Shown one piece after another: positions 9,278-16,952 of a DNA stretch of 64,000 bases. The notes below the pieces were generated by a model that saw nothing but the letters and a program-made list of their open reading frames with translations, was not told the DNA's origin and did not search any database. Source of the DNA: Danxiaibacter sp048498555 (GTDB lineage: Bacteria; Bacteroidota; Bacteroidia; Chitinophagales; Chitinophagaceae). Positions within the stretch are counted from its first letter, which is position 1. Each line of letters starts with the position of its first letter. The position numbers and the translations under genes are program-made. Location: contig JBEHXT010000002.1 of NCBI GenBank assembly GCA_048498555.1, positions 310,001 to 374,000 of the forward strand. Reading direction: 5' to 3'.

Positions 9278-9439
9278 TTAAGATAGATTTTTCTTATCGT
9301 GATTGTCATCAAACAACATTCTGATTGGGGGACTCGCCTCGTCATCGTATTGTCCGCTTTTTACACTCCAGATGAATGCCGCAAGAAAAAGTCCTGCAAC
9401 AGATATACTAGCGATGAGTAACAGGATGATTACACTCAT
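9278..9439 (-). CDS. ccoS: cbb3 oxidase maturation protein CcoS
   Basis: A 53-residue reading frame at the head of the oxidase operon. It has one membrane helix at the N-terminus (MSVIILLLIASISVAGLFLA), then FIWSVKSGQYDD, the well-conserved CcoS signature, and an acidic/basic tail. CcoS is needed for insertion of haem b and copper into the CcoN subunit. The stop lies 44 bp before ccoNO. Upstream are a good -7 box and a two-fold operator. Confidence 0.9.
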   Translation of the reverse strand: MSVIILLLIASISVAGLFLAAFIWSVKSGQYDDEASPPIRMLFDDNHDKKNLS

Positions 9440-9454
9440 AGATTAAATATTTCA

Positions 9455-9462
9455 CAAATGTA
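9455..9462 (-). promoter_or_regulatory. -7 box of the ccoS-ccoNO operon promoter
   Basis: On the minus strand the bases read TACATTTG, an exact match to the Bacteroidota -7 consensus TAnnTTTG. Transcription would start near 9451, leaving a leader of about 12 nt before the ccoS ATG. There is no clear -33 element, which fits an activator-dependent promoter. Confidence 0.65.
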
Positions 9463-9506
9463 GAATCAGCACGGAGCCGCCGACATGATTTTACTCACGG
9501 GCAAGT

Positions 9507-9520
9507 ATGATCTTTGTCAT
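9507..9520. promoter_or_regulatory. FNR/CRP-type operator upstream of ccoS
   Basis: The bases ATGATCTTTGTCAT form a near-perfect 5-4-5 palindrome (ATGAT-N4-GTCAT). The centre is 55 bp upstream of the -7 box centre, so about -62 from the start point, the class I position for FNR/CRP activators. The same motif at the same distance precedes the ccoI operon. The link to an FNR-family protein is inference. Confidence 0.6.
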
Positions 9521-9762
9521 GTTCTGCTAAAGGGACGTAAGAAGCGTATGGGGTGTTTTGCTATATCTTTTCCGTTTGAGGACGGCAGGGAGCATAAACA
9601 AGGAAGCAACACTTAACAATCTTAAACACCGCATTCACTCGTCAACCAAATATAACAATCAATTTTCAATATCGCAATATGGTATTTTAATTAAGCACCG
9701 GCCATTTCAGGCCGGTGCTCCTCATTTGAGTTTTAATCGGGAGTTGTAAGGTTGAGCTTATT
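9521..9762. other. Gene-free stretch between the two cco operons
   Basis: Apart from the operator and promoter at its left side and the ccoI terminator at 9694-9719, I see no coding or RNA signal here. A 63-codon plus-strand frame at 9558-9749 has no family features and runs across the terminator. Confidence 0.5.
9694..9719 (-). terminator. Terminator hairpin of the ccoI operon
   Basis: Perfect 10-bp GC-rich stem (agcaccggcc against ggccggtgct) with a 6-nt loop, 44 bp past the ccoI stop. On the minus strand it is followed by TTAATTAAAAT rather than a pure T-run, so termination may be moderate. Confidence 0.65.
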
Positions 9763-12168
9763 CTATTTTAATTTTAGCAGGGTTGCAACAACGTTACTTA
9801 CACCGAACGTCAGTAATAAAATGCTGATACTGCTTGAGGGCATCAATATGGCCGCAATAAGTGGCGACATATTGCCTGTCACAGCAAAATAAATACCGAT
9901 AATATTGTAAAGCACAGACACAATAAACGCGGCAAGCACCACTTTTTTATTGACTTTGCATAATTTAATAAATCTCAAAAGTTTAGGTAATTGTTCAGCC
10001 TCAATTATCACATCACTCGCTGGCGTAAAATTGTTGCTGCTATCTGTAAGCGCAACACCAACGTTGGCCGCTTTAAGTGCACCAGCATCGTTAAGGCCAT
10101 CCCCTATCATCATTATTTTATGTCCCTGCAATTGCAAATCGCTGATGGCTTCAAGCTTGTCCTCAGGCTTTTGATTAAAGAGCATGTGCGTTCTTGTTCC
10201 AAGCATTTGTGCCAGCCGCTTTTTTTCGCCCGTATTGTCTCCGCTAATCACAGCCAATGGATATTGTTTTCTTAACCGGTTAAGAAGTACGTCGACATCC
10301 TGCCTGTAATTATTACCTAACACAAATTTGCCCATAATGTTGTCTTCAATAGAAACATATACACAGGATTGCAGGCCATCGTGTTTTTTGCCTGTAACAA
10401 ACTCGGGCGATCCCAACATTATCAGGTCACCATCTACGATGCCTTCAATCCCTTTCCCACGGTGCTCCTTAAATGCTACAACGGGAAGATCGGCTATTTT
10501 CATATCGGCCCAGGCTACAATAGAGCGGCTCATCGGATGAGTGGACTGGCTGGCGAGAACAACTATTTTCCTTAACACAGCCATAGTTAACTCTGCGCCT
10601 TCATATTGCACATCACTGTATTTGCCCGTTGTTAATGTACCCGTCTTATCAAATACGATATAATCCACATTAGCGATATCTTCTATTACCTGCGCATTAC
10701 GGAGATAAAAATGATTTTTTCCTAGTATGCGGATAATATTGCCATTGGTAAATGTATTGCTCAGAAGTAGCGCACATGGGCATGCTACAATTAACACCGC
10801 AGTGATTGCATGCCAAACTTTGGAAGCATCATGAGCATACCAGTAAACCGCCGCAGCAAAGGCAATCCCCAATACGATCCACGTGAACCCGCGGCTTAAA
10901 AGGTGAACAAAAGACCTTTCATTATCCTGTTGTTTTGCTTTTTGCAATTCATCACGGTTCCAGAGACGCGTTAAATAACTTTGTGCAACTTCTTTAATAA
11001 CAAGGATCTCAATATTGCCACCAACCTGCTTTCCGCCGGCGTAAACAATTTCACCCATTTGCTTTTCAACCGGAACACTTTCTCCTGTAACAAAACTGTA
11101 GTCGATCAATGCCTTGCCGCGGGTAATAATACCATCAGCAGGAATCAATTCTTCATGATGAATCAGCAGCGTATCATTCAGTTTTATTTCAGGTAAAGCA
11201 ACGCTCTCTTCCACGGTATTTTTTACCCTTGTAATAGCGATTGGAAAATACGATGTATAATCGCGTTCAAAGCTCAACTGCTGATAGGTTTTATCTTGCA
11301 ACACCCTTCCTACCAACATAAAGAATACGATGCCACTCATTGAATCAAAATAACCGGCACCTGAATTCGTAGCAACTTCATAAATACTTCTGCCAAACGT
11401 CACCCATATAGCCAGTACGATCGGCGCATCTATATTCAGAAATCCATGCTTGAGGCTTTTCCACGCACTGCTATAAAATTCAGTGGCACTATAAAAAAAT
11501 ACAGGCAACGCAAGTAACACATTCAGCAACCTGAACATAAAAGCTAAATTGGCCTCTTTACTATCAATACCGAGATACTCCGGAAAACTGAATAGCATAA
11601 TGTTGGCAAAACAAAAGCCGGCAACACCCAACTTATAAATCTTGGATTTATCCAGGAAAGATTTACGCTTTGAAAGATTATTAAGGCTGATATATGGCTC
11701 ATACCCGATGCTTGTGAGCAATTCAGCGATTTTTCGCAAGGAAGTTTTGTTGTTCTCAAAAACAATGTAAACTTCTTTTCTTGTGAAATTAACCTTGCTG
11801 CTTATTACATGCGGATTTAGTTTGTGAAGGTTCTCCAGCAACCACAGGCAACTACTGCAATGCATTTGAGGCAAATACAAGCTGATATGTGTTTGCTCTT
11901 CATTTTTAAAAGTAATTAAAGACTGCGCAATTGCTAAATCGTCAAGAAACGCGAATTTGTTATGCCGTACTTTTATTTTTTGTGAAAGCCCGGGATGCTT
12001 CTCCAGATCATAATAGTTACATAAACCATTATCATTTAGTATTTCATAGACCATTCTACATCCTTCACAACAAAAATCCTTTTCGTGAGCGTGCACGGGG
12101 GATTTCCCAACAGTTTCGCCGCAGTGGTAGCATGTTATTTTTGAGTTGATAGTGCTTTCCATTTCCAT
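9763..12168 (-). CDS. ccoI: Heavy-metal P-type ATPase CcoI (copper export for cbb3 oxidase)
   Basis: An 801-residue P1B-type ATPase that pumps copper out of the cytoplasm for assembly of the oxidase copper site. Domains in order: an N-terminal Cys cluster (CYHCGETV ... FCCEGCRMVY), a heavy-metal-associated domain with MHCSSCLWLL, two plus two membrane helices, the actuator with TGES, the CPC membrane motif (ACPCALLLS), the phosphorylation site DKTGTLT, the nucleotide-binding domain with HPMS, and GDGLNDAGALKAANVGVAL. The FCCEGC start is typical of CcoI/FixI and not of the general CopA exporter. The RIC-like gene lies 3 bp upstream in the same operon. Confidence 0.94.
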   Translation of the reverse strand: MEMESTINSKITCYHCGETVGKSPVHAHEKDFCCEGCRMVYEILNDNGLCNYYDLEKHPGLSQKIKVRHNKFAFLDDLAIAQSLITFKNEEQTHISLYLPQMHCSSCLWLLENLHKLNPHVISSKVNFTRKEVYIVFENNKTSLRKIAELLTSIGYEPYISLNNLSKRKSFLDKSKIYKLGVAGFCFANIMLFSFPEYLGIDSKEANLAFMFRLLNVLLALPVFFYSATEFYSSAWKSLKHGFLNIDAPIVLAIWVTFGRSIYEVATNSGAGYFDSMSGIVFFMLVGRVLQDKTYQQLSFERDYTSYFPIAITRVKNTVEESVALPEIKLNDTLLIHHEELIPADGIITRGKALIDYSFVTGESVPVEKQMGEIVYAGGKQVGGNIEILVIKEVAQSYLTRLWNRDELQKAKQQDNERSFVHLLSRGFTWIVLGIAFAAAVYWYAHDASKVWHAITAVLIVACPCALLLSNTFTNGNIIRILGKNHFYLRNAQVIEDIANVDYIVFDKTGTLTTGKYSDVQYEGAELTMAVLRKIVVLASQSTHPMSRSIVAWADMKIADLPVVAFKEHRGKGIEGIVDGDLIMLGSPEFVTGKKHDGLQSCVYVSIEDNIMGKFVLGNNYRQDVDVLLNRLRKQYPLAVISGDNTGEKKRLAQMLGTRTHMLFNQKPEDKLEAISDLQLQGHKIMMIGDGLNDAGALKAANVGVALTDSSNNFTPASDVIIEAEQLPKLLRFIKLCKVNKKVVLAAFIVSVLYNIIGIYFAVTGNMSPLIAAILMPSSSISILLLTFGVSNVVATLLKLK

Positions 12169-12171
12169 TTT

Positions 12172-12702
12172 TTAGTTAGCCGTTGCTGTGGGATTCACTC
12201 CCGTCAATTGGGGAAATAATAGGTCTTGCTCAAGGTCGGTCCAGCCGTGTATCTTATCTTCCAGCAAAATTAAAACTTCATCCATTAGCTTCCAGTGGTC
12301 ATTCAGCCCACGGAGAAGATTCTGCTCGTTCAAAACCCGCCTGGTTCTATCCACTAGTTCGCTGACTATTAGATGCCGGTTTTTTATAGATTCAAAAATT
12401 TGCCTGTCGATCGGAGTTTTTTCAGTAGTGTTTGCCAGGTCTTTTTTTATAATCGGAAATAAGATGCCGCTTTCCTTTAGTATTAGATATTTTATTTCGT
12501 CGTTAAGTTTTGCAATCAGCAAATGCAACAATTCCGAAACAGAGAGCTCCACATCATCAGTATGTGAATTTTGCAACACAAAGTCACTTATAATGCAGCA
12601 AAGTTCGTTTATTTTTTTATGATAGTCAGATTCGATCATCTGCATTATGCTATCTGGCCTTAATACACGAAACTGATTATTATCAGGCCCATTAAATTGC
12701 AT
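12172..12702 (-). CDS. Hemerythrin/RIC (YtfE/ScdA)-like protein, iron ligands degenerate
   Basis: A 176-residue helical protein with no signal peptide. Two stretches match the repeated motif of the RIC di-iron proteins that repair iron-sulfur clusters after nitrosative stress: LKESGILFPIIKK (residues about 77-89) and DLEQDLLFPQL near the end. By eye, the Glu residues and one central His (NRH) are kept, but the other expected His ligands are replaced or shifted, so a normal di-iron site is doubtful. It starts the ccoI operon under an FNR-type operator, which fits a role in low-oxygen or nitric-oxide conditions. It could instead be an unrelated helical protein; family call is moderate. Confidence 0.6.
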   Translation of the reverse strand: MQFNGPDNNQFRVLRPDSIMQMIESDYHKKINELCCIISDFVLQNSHTDDVELSVSELLHLLIAKLNDEIKYLILKESGILFPIIKKDLANTTEKTPIDRQIFESIKNRHLIVSELVDRTRRVLNEQNLLRGLNDHWKLMDEVLILLEDKIHGWTDLEQDLLFPQLTGVNPTATAN

Positions 12703-12719
12703 ACAACTATGGTTTTAAC

Positions 12720-12727
12720 GCAATTTA
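12720..12727 (-). promoter_or_regulatory. -7 box of the ccoI operon promoter
   Basis: The minus strand reads TAAATTGC, a variant of TAnnTTTG that I also see before the polyprenyl synthase (TATATTGC) and cysQ (TATCTTGC). It lies 55 bp centre-to-centre from the operator at 12772-12785, the same spacing as in the ccoS promoter. The leader would be near 14 nt. Confidence 0.5.
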
Positions 12728-12771
12728 ACAGCCCTCATTTTTTGCACACATGAGATTGCTCAATCGGAAAT

Positions 12772-12785
12772 ATGATTTTTGTCAT
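12772..12785. promoter_or_regulatory. FNR/CRP-type operator upstream of the ccoI operon
   Basis: ATGATTTTTGTCAT, a 5-4-5 palindrome of the same form as the site before ccoS (ATGAT-N4-GTCAT). Centre 76 bp upstream of the first ATG of the operon (74 bp for ccoS). Confidence 0.6.
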
Positions 12786-12829
12786 ACTGACCCACATCGT
12801 GCTAATTATCAATACTATATTCAACTATA

Positions 12830-14080
12830 TTAATCATAATCTAATTTGAGATTATCAAGATTCGGGACGTTTTTCCGTTTTCTCGTTCGCTCATAGTTAT
12901 ATATAATCTGCCCTATTTCCCGGAAGAAAGGATAGCCGGTTTGTTCATATTCATACTTATCATCGTTCAAAACCCCATCGCTGTTTACATAAATAACGCC
13001 ACTAAGCATGAATTCCGTTTTGTTCTTAAAGTCGGCGATATAAGCCACGTCTGTCAGAAATCCGTAAGACCATCCAGGTTTATTAAAGGACCTGATATAT
13101 AAAGGGATTTTCTGCCTGCCATCCTTAAACCAGAAGAACTTTGTGTAACTGTCAAAGTACTCAGTTGTATCATATCGCGGGAATGCGCTTTCATGTGGAA
13201 GCTCACTCATATACTGATATAAAAAATGATAGTCGCTGTCGCTGAGATTAAATCTCTTGTTTTCGGGGACTGAACGAGGAAACATTACGGAACGGAGCAT
13301 TTGCTGGAGATCCTCTAACGGCACATTGTTATGCGTAGTAAAATCCATTGGAGCGTTTATAAGGGAATCGTTCCTGTCGTAGTGTGCGTTACCTACAAGT
13401 ACGGTTTTATTAAAATTGAAGGCAACATTGCTTATTGCTGCCGGTTGCTGGTATAAAAGATCGTTCCCACGCATGAAACGAACAGCATTTGTGTGACGGT
13501 TTTCATCAGCGCTCATTGGAACAAACCGCCTGGTTATTCTCACATCTTTGTATCCTTTTGCCCATAATGCTTCATTTATTGTTTGTTGCCCGAGAAATTC
13601 ATACAATCGATTGTATGCATCGTTGTCGCTGATCAAAAATACCTTCCGGATATACTGAGCAATGGAAGGCATGCCGTCTTGAGATGAACTATCGCCCAAG
13701 ACTGAAGTTTGCCCGGAATAAGAACTGTCAGTGAGCATCGCAGTGTTTTTGCTTACACCAAATTGCCGAAGGGAATGTAATTTTTCAAGAGCCAGAAAAG
13801 AAAGCGGCATCTTAACGGTTGATGCAGGATTAAAGTAGCGGTTCCTGTCGACATTCAGATAGTAATTCCTGAAAACCGGGTTGTTTCTTTTATCACGGTT
13901 TATGCGCGTATAAATCAACTGATACTGGTAGGTATCAGAACTATCCAATATATGCTTCAAAAAAGGAGAGGCATTTTTATAAATAAGATCCTGCAGCCAT
14001 TGATCGGTCTTCACCTGAGAAGAACCTTCATACATAATCGATAGCAACAATAACATCAACAGCAATACTGTCTTGTACAT
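12830..14080 (-). CDS. Secreted serine hydrolase of the class A beta-lactamase/PBP fold
   Basis: A 416-residue exported protein. A signal peptide follows the chosen start (MYKTVLLLMLLLLSIMY). The SxxK motif is STVK (Ser87), the second motif is SDN (ISDNDAYNRL), and a KPGWSYG stretch stands where beta-lactamases have KTG. This makes it a serine acyl-enzyme family protein; whether it is a beta-lactamase or acts on cell-wall peptides is not clear, but the long insertion between motifs two and three is unlike known resistance enzymes. The open frame extends to 14179, but that would read through the terminator of the gene upstream, so the ATG at 14080 is preferred. Confidence 0.8.
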   Translation of the reverse strand: MYKTVLLLMLLLLSIMYEGSSQVKTDQWLQDLIYKNASPFLKHILDSSDTYQYQLIYTRINRDKRNNPVFRNYYLNVDRNRYFNPASTVKMPLSFLALEKLHSLRQFGVSKNTAMLTDSSYSGQTSVLGDSSSQDGMPSIAQYIRKVFLISDNDAYNRLYEFLGQQTINEALWAKGYKDVRITRRFVPMSADENRHTNAVRFMRGNDLLYQQPAAISNVAFNFNKTVLVGNAHYDRNDSLINAPMDFTTHNNVPLEDLQQMLRSVMFPRSVPENKRFNLSDSDYHFLYQYMSELPHESAFPRYDTTEYFDSYTKFFWFKDGRQKIPLYIRSFNKPGWSYGFLTDVAYIADFKNKTEFMLSGVIYVNSDGVLNDDKYEYEQTGYPFFREIGQIIYNYERTRKRKNVPNLDNLKLDYD

Positions 14081-14141
14081 TCCGCAAAAATTATTGTGGA
14101 ATATATCTAAAAAAGTTGAGCTTTTGAGTTCTGGCAATAAA

Positions 14142-14171
14142 AAAAACCGTCTCTCAAGAGAGACGGTTTTT
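14142..14171 (-). terminator. Terminator after the OmpA-family gene
   Basis: Thirteen-bp stem (five A-T pairs plus ccgtctct/agagacgg) with a CAAG loop; on the minus strand it runs into eight T. It is 24 bp past the stop of the OmpA gene. Confidence 0.85.
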
Positions 14172-14195
14172 GGACGCAAAAAGTATTACAAAAAC

Positions 14196-15803
14196 TTATT
14201 TTGTCTTTTTGTACTGTGGATGTGGAGCAGGCACTGTTGTTTGACCCTGTTCAGTAGTACCTTGAAGATCTACAGTGTTAGGATCGCCTTGCTGACCATA
14301 TTTGAAGTTAAAGCGGCCTTCAGAGATACCTTGTTTTTCAACTAAGTATTTGATTACTGCACTAACTCTATCCCAGCTTAATTGTTGAGCACGTTTGTCA
14401 GAAGCTCCGTAGCCGATAACATCTACACGGCAGTTAGGATTAGCGTTGATCTGCTGAGCAGCGCTAGCCAATGTAGTTTGAGCTGTTTTGCTGATTGTAA
14501 TGCTACCGCTCTTGAAAGTAACGCTTGGTAAGCCAGTGATAGCGCAAGCAGGTTGTTCTTTCAATTTGTCGCGTAATTCAGCGCAGCATGGAGGTTCTGG
14601 ACATTTACCAACACCATCAGCATCTACTGGGAAGCAGCTCTGAGGAGTAAGTAATTCTTTGTCTTTGTAGTCAGGAACACCATCACCATCTGTATCCTTA
14701 GCAACACCATGAGTGTCAACAGGAGCACCAGCTGGAGTGTTTGGTTCTTGGTCGAACTGATCAGTTACACCATCACCATCAGCATCTGGTAATACTGGAG
14801 TTGGCAATTTCATGTGTTTTGGTGAGTTCAACTCGTTGTAGATAAAATTGTTTGGATTGATCCACCACAATGGCTCTACGTGTTTAGCAGGGTTGCCAAT
14901 GTTGAAGTTCAAACGAACCTGAGTCTGGCTCCAGATATCGTTGCTTTTACCAGCGTTTACACCATCCAGATCATCACTGAATGCATAAGTAAACTTCTGT
15001 TCTAAGCCGATGTTGAATTTAGGAGAGATTTTGTAAGCAAAACCAGCACCGAAATTTACACCGTGACGTAATAACCAGTTGTCTTTAATACGACCAGCGT
15101 TGTCTCTGTTACCATTAGTTACAGGAGCATTGCTTTCGTAAGAATCATCCATCATGTCTTTTAATGCGCTGCGGATATCGCTTCTTGAACCACCATAGTT
15201 CACTCTAGAGAAATCATAAAGCGCATTACCGTTACGGGCATTAACGTCAACATCAAAAGCGTTAACGCTATATCCCACTAAACCATATAGGTCCCATTTT
15301 GGATTTCCTCTGTAGTGACTAGCAGCGTTAGTGCTAATAATCAAATCCAGAGAACCCTGATGTGCGGTTGTTTTATAGTTAGCAACGATTGGGTTATTGC
15401 CGTAAGCAGCCCAAGGATTACCATCAGAAGCAGGAATGCTGCTTGCAACTCTGGTTCTGTAATCCAGGCCGGAAGTAATTCCCCAGCCATAAGAAGCTCT
15501 AACAGACAATACGTGGCCCAAAGCTTTTCTGCCAGATACGCTCATTCCGTAGCCAAGTTTAGGGCTAACGTCACCAATGATCATAGAAGTTCCAAGGCCT
15601 ACACCAAGTTCCCACTGGCTGTTCGGCTTTGCGGGGTAAGGGTATTGGTTATTCTTGAATTCATTGTACTGAGGCATACCTTTCACTGATACTTTAGAAG
15701 AGTCTAAAGCGTAGCTCTGTGCATCATTTGGAGTTTGTGCGTAGGTCGCGACCTGCACCAGGCTCAATAAACCTGCAATCAAAGTGTACTTTTTGCTTGC
15801 CAT
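14196..15803 (-). CDS. OmpA-family outer membrane protein with thrombospondin type 3 repeats
   Basis: A 535-residue envelope protein: signal peptide ending near TYA-QT, an N-terminal beta-barrel-like domain (about 60-325), then calcium-binding type 3 repeats (DADGDGVTDQFD, DTDGDGVPDYKD) near 342-385, a Cys-rich link (CFPVDADGVGKCPEPPCC), and a C-terminal OmpA-like domain (about 425-520). The peptidoglycan-binding motif is weak: the usual NxxLSxxRA region reads KRAQQLSWDRVSAVIKYLV, and the Asp/Arg pair that binds diaminopimelate is only partly present. Codon use is strongly biased and the promoter is near-consensus, so it is likely one of the most abundant proteins of the cell. Confidence 0.88.
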   Translation of the reverse strand: MASKKYTLIAGLLSLVQVATYAQTPNDAQSYALDSSKVSVKGMPQYNEFKNNQYPYPAKPNSQWELGVGLGTSMIIGDVSPKLGYGMSVSGRKALGHVLSVRASYGWGITSGLDYRTRVASSIPASDGNPWAAYGNNPIVANYKTTAHQGSLDLIISTNAASHYRGNPKWDLYGLVGYSVNAFDVDVNARNGNALYDFSRVNYGGSRSDIRSALKDMMDDSYESNAPVTNGNRDNAGRIKDNWLLRHGVNFGAGFAYKISPKFNIGLEQKFTYAFSDDLDGVNAGKSNDIWSQTQVRLNFNIGNPAKHVEPLWWINPNNFIYNELNSPKHMKLPTPVLPDADGDGVTDQFDQEPNTPAGAPVDTHGVAKDTDGDGVPDYKDKELLTPQSCFPVDADGVGKCPEPPCCAELRDKLKEQPACAITGLPSVTFKSGSITISKTAQTTLASAAQQINANPNCRVDVIGYGASDKRAQQLSWDRVSAVIKYLVEKQGISEGRFNFKYGQQGDPNTVDLQGTTEQGQTTVPAPHPQYKKTK

Positions 15804-15852
15804 AGGTATAATTTAAAGTTTTTGTTTAATGTTTCCCATGTAAATTTATTGG

Positions 15853-15882
15853 CAAATTTATAGATTGAACATGAAATACCAA
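15853..15882 (-). promoter_or_regulatory. Promoter of the OmpA-family gene
   Basis: On the minus strand a TTG at 15882-15880 is followed after 19 bp by TAAATTTG (15860-15853), the best match to the Bacteroidota -33/-7 consensus in this window. The start point would lie near 15846, giving a leader of about 43 nt. This fits a highly expressed gene. Confidence 0.7.
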
Positions 15883-15966
15883 ATTTTTACAATTTATTTT
15901 CCTCTGAGTTTTTGCAATTATCGTTTATAAACATTCCAAAATCGTTCCATTTTCTGCAATTGGCGC

Positions 15967-15974
15967 TATATTGC
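15967..15974 (+). promoter_or_regulatory. Possible -7 box for the polyprenyl synthase-recJ operon
   Basis: TATATTGC, the TTGC variant of the -7 consensus, 15 bp before the ATG. No clear -33 element. Confidence 0.35.
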
Positions 15975-15989
15975 GGCTAAGTTTATGCA

Positions 15990-16952
15990 ATGGAAAAAGC
16001 ACTGAAAGTAATATCAAACGAATTAAAAGAATTTGAAGGGCATTTTAGGGAAGCGGTTAAAAGCCGCGTAGCACTGCTGGACAGGATAATGGCTTACATT
16101 GTAAAGAGAAAGGGCAAACAGTTGAGGCCCATGTTTGTGTTGCTTAGTGCCAAAATGGGTTCAGAAGTAAACGATTCCACATATAGGGCAGCCTCGCTCG
16201 TTGAACTCTTACACACCGCCACCCTTGTTCACGATGACGTCGTGGACGATGCCATGGAAAGAAGGGGGTTCTTTTCTCTAAATGCCATCTGGAAAAATAA
16301 AATCGCAGTACTGGTTGGGGATTATCTTTTGTCTAAGGGCTTACTGCTCTCTTTGGACAATAAAGACCACAAAGTGTTGCAAATTTTGTCAGAAGCAGTG
16401 CGAATGATGAGTGAAGGAGAATTGCTTCAAATAGAAAAATCCCGGAAACTAAACCTCGACGAAGCTATTTACTATGACATTATTAAAGGAAAAACTGCCT
16501 CCCTGCTTGCCTCAGCCTGTGCTGCCGGCGCTTCAACCACATTTGAAGATGAGGACAAAATAAATGACCTGAAGAAATTCGGGGAACTGGTAGGCATGGC
16601 TTTTCAAATAAAAGATGACCTTTTTGACTATGGGAGCGCAGATATCGGCAAACCTACCGGTAACGACATCAAAGAAAAAAAGCTTACATTACCCCTTATT
16701 TATACATTAAATAATTGTAGCCCGGACCTAAAGAAAAAGATCATTTACACGATAAAGAACGAAAACACGGATAAGGAAAAAGTTCAATCTGTGATTGATT
16801 CGGTAAAAGCCTCCGGCGGAATTAAATACGCTACTGAAAAAATGTTCGAATTCAGGAACAGTGCCATGGAAATCTTATACAGGTTTCCACAATCTGAAGC
16901 AAGGGACGCATTGGAAGATTTAGTTAGATTTACAACAGACAGGGAATTTTAA
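15990..16952 (+). CDS. Polyprenyl diphosphate synthase (trans, long chain)
   Basis: Elongates allylic diphosphates with isopentenyl diphosphate to make the side chain of menaquinone, or a related long prenyl chain. In the 320-residue protein both Asp-rich motifs are intact: HDDVVDDAMERRG (first, about residue 80) and FQIKDDLFDYG (second, about 208), and the KGKQLRP substrate site lies near residue 41. Chain length cannot be set from sequence alone, but the family (octaprenyl/solanesyl synthase, IspB-like) and the need for menaquinone in this group favour quinone synthesis. The recJ ATG abuts its stop codon, so the two are co-translated. Confidence 0.9.
   Translation: MEKALKVISNELKEFEGHFREAVKSRVALLDRIMAYIVKRKGKQLRPMFVLLSAKMGSEVNDSTYRAASLVELLHTATLVHDDVVDDAMERRGFFSLNAIWKNKIAVLVGDYLLSKGLLLSLDNKDHKVLQILSEAVRMMSEGELLQIEKSRKLNLDEAIYYDIIKGKTASLLASACAAGASTTFEDEDKINDLKKFGELVGMAFQIKDDLFDYGSADIGKPTGNDIKEKKLTLPLIYTLNNCSPDLKKKIIYTIKNENTDKEKVQSVIDSVKASGGIKYATEKMFEFRNSAMEILYRFPQSEARDALEDLVRFTTDREF

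Noticed and set aside
9558..9749. 63-codon frame between the cco operons
   Set aside because: Runs over the ccoI terminator and has no protein-like features.
14081..14179. Upstream extension of the serine hydrolase gene to 14179
   Set aside because: It would translate the terminator of the OmpA gene and put the signal peptide at residue 34.
15315..15689. 124-codon frame opposite the OmpA gene
   Set aside because: Shadow of the strongly biased OmpA codons in another frame.
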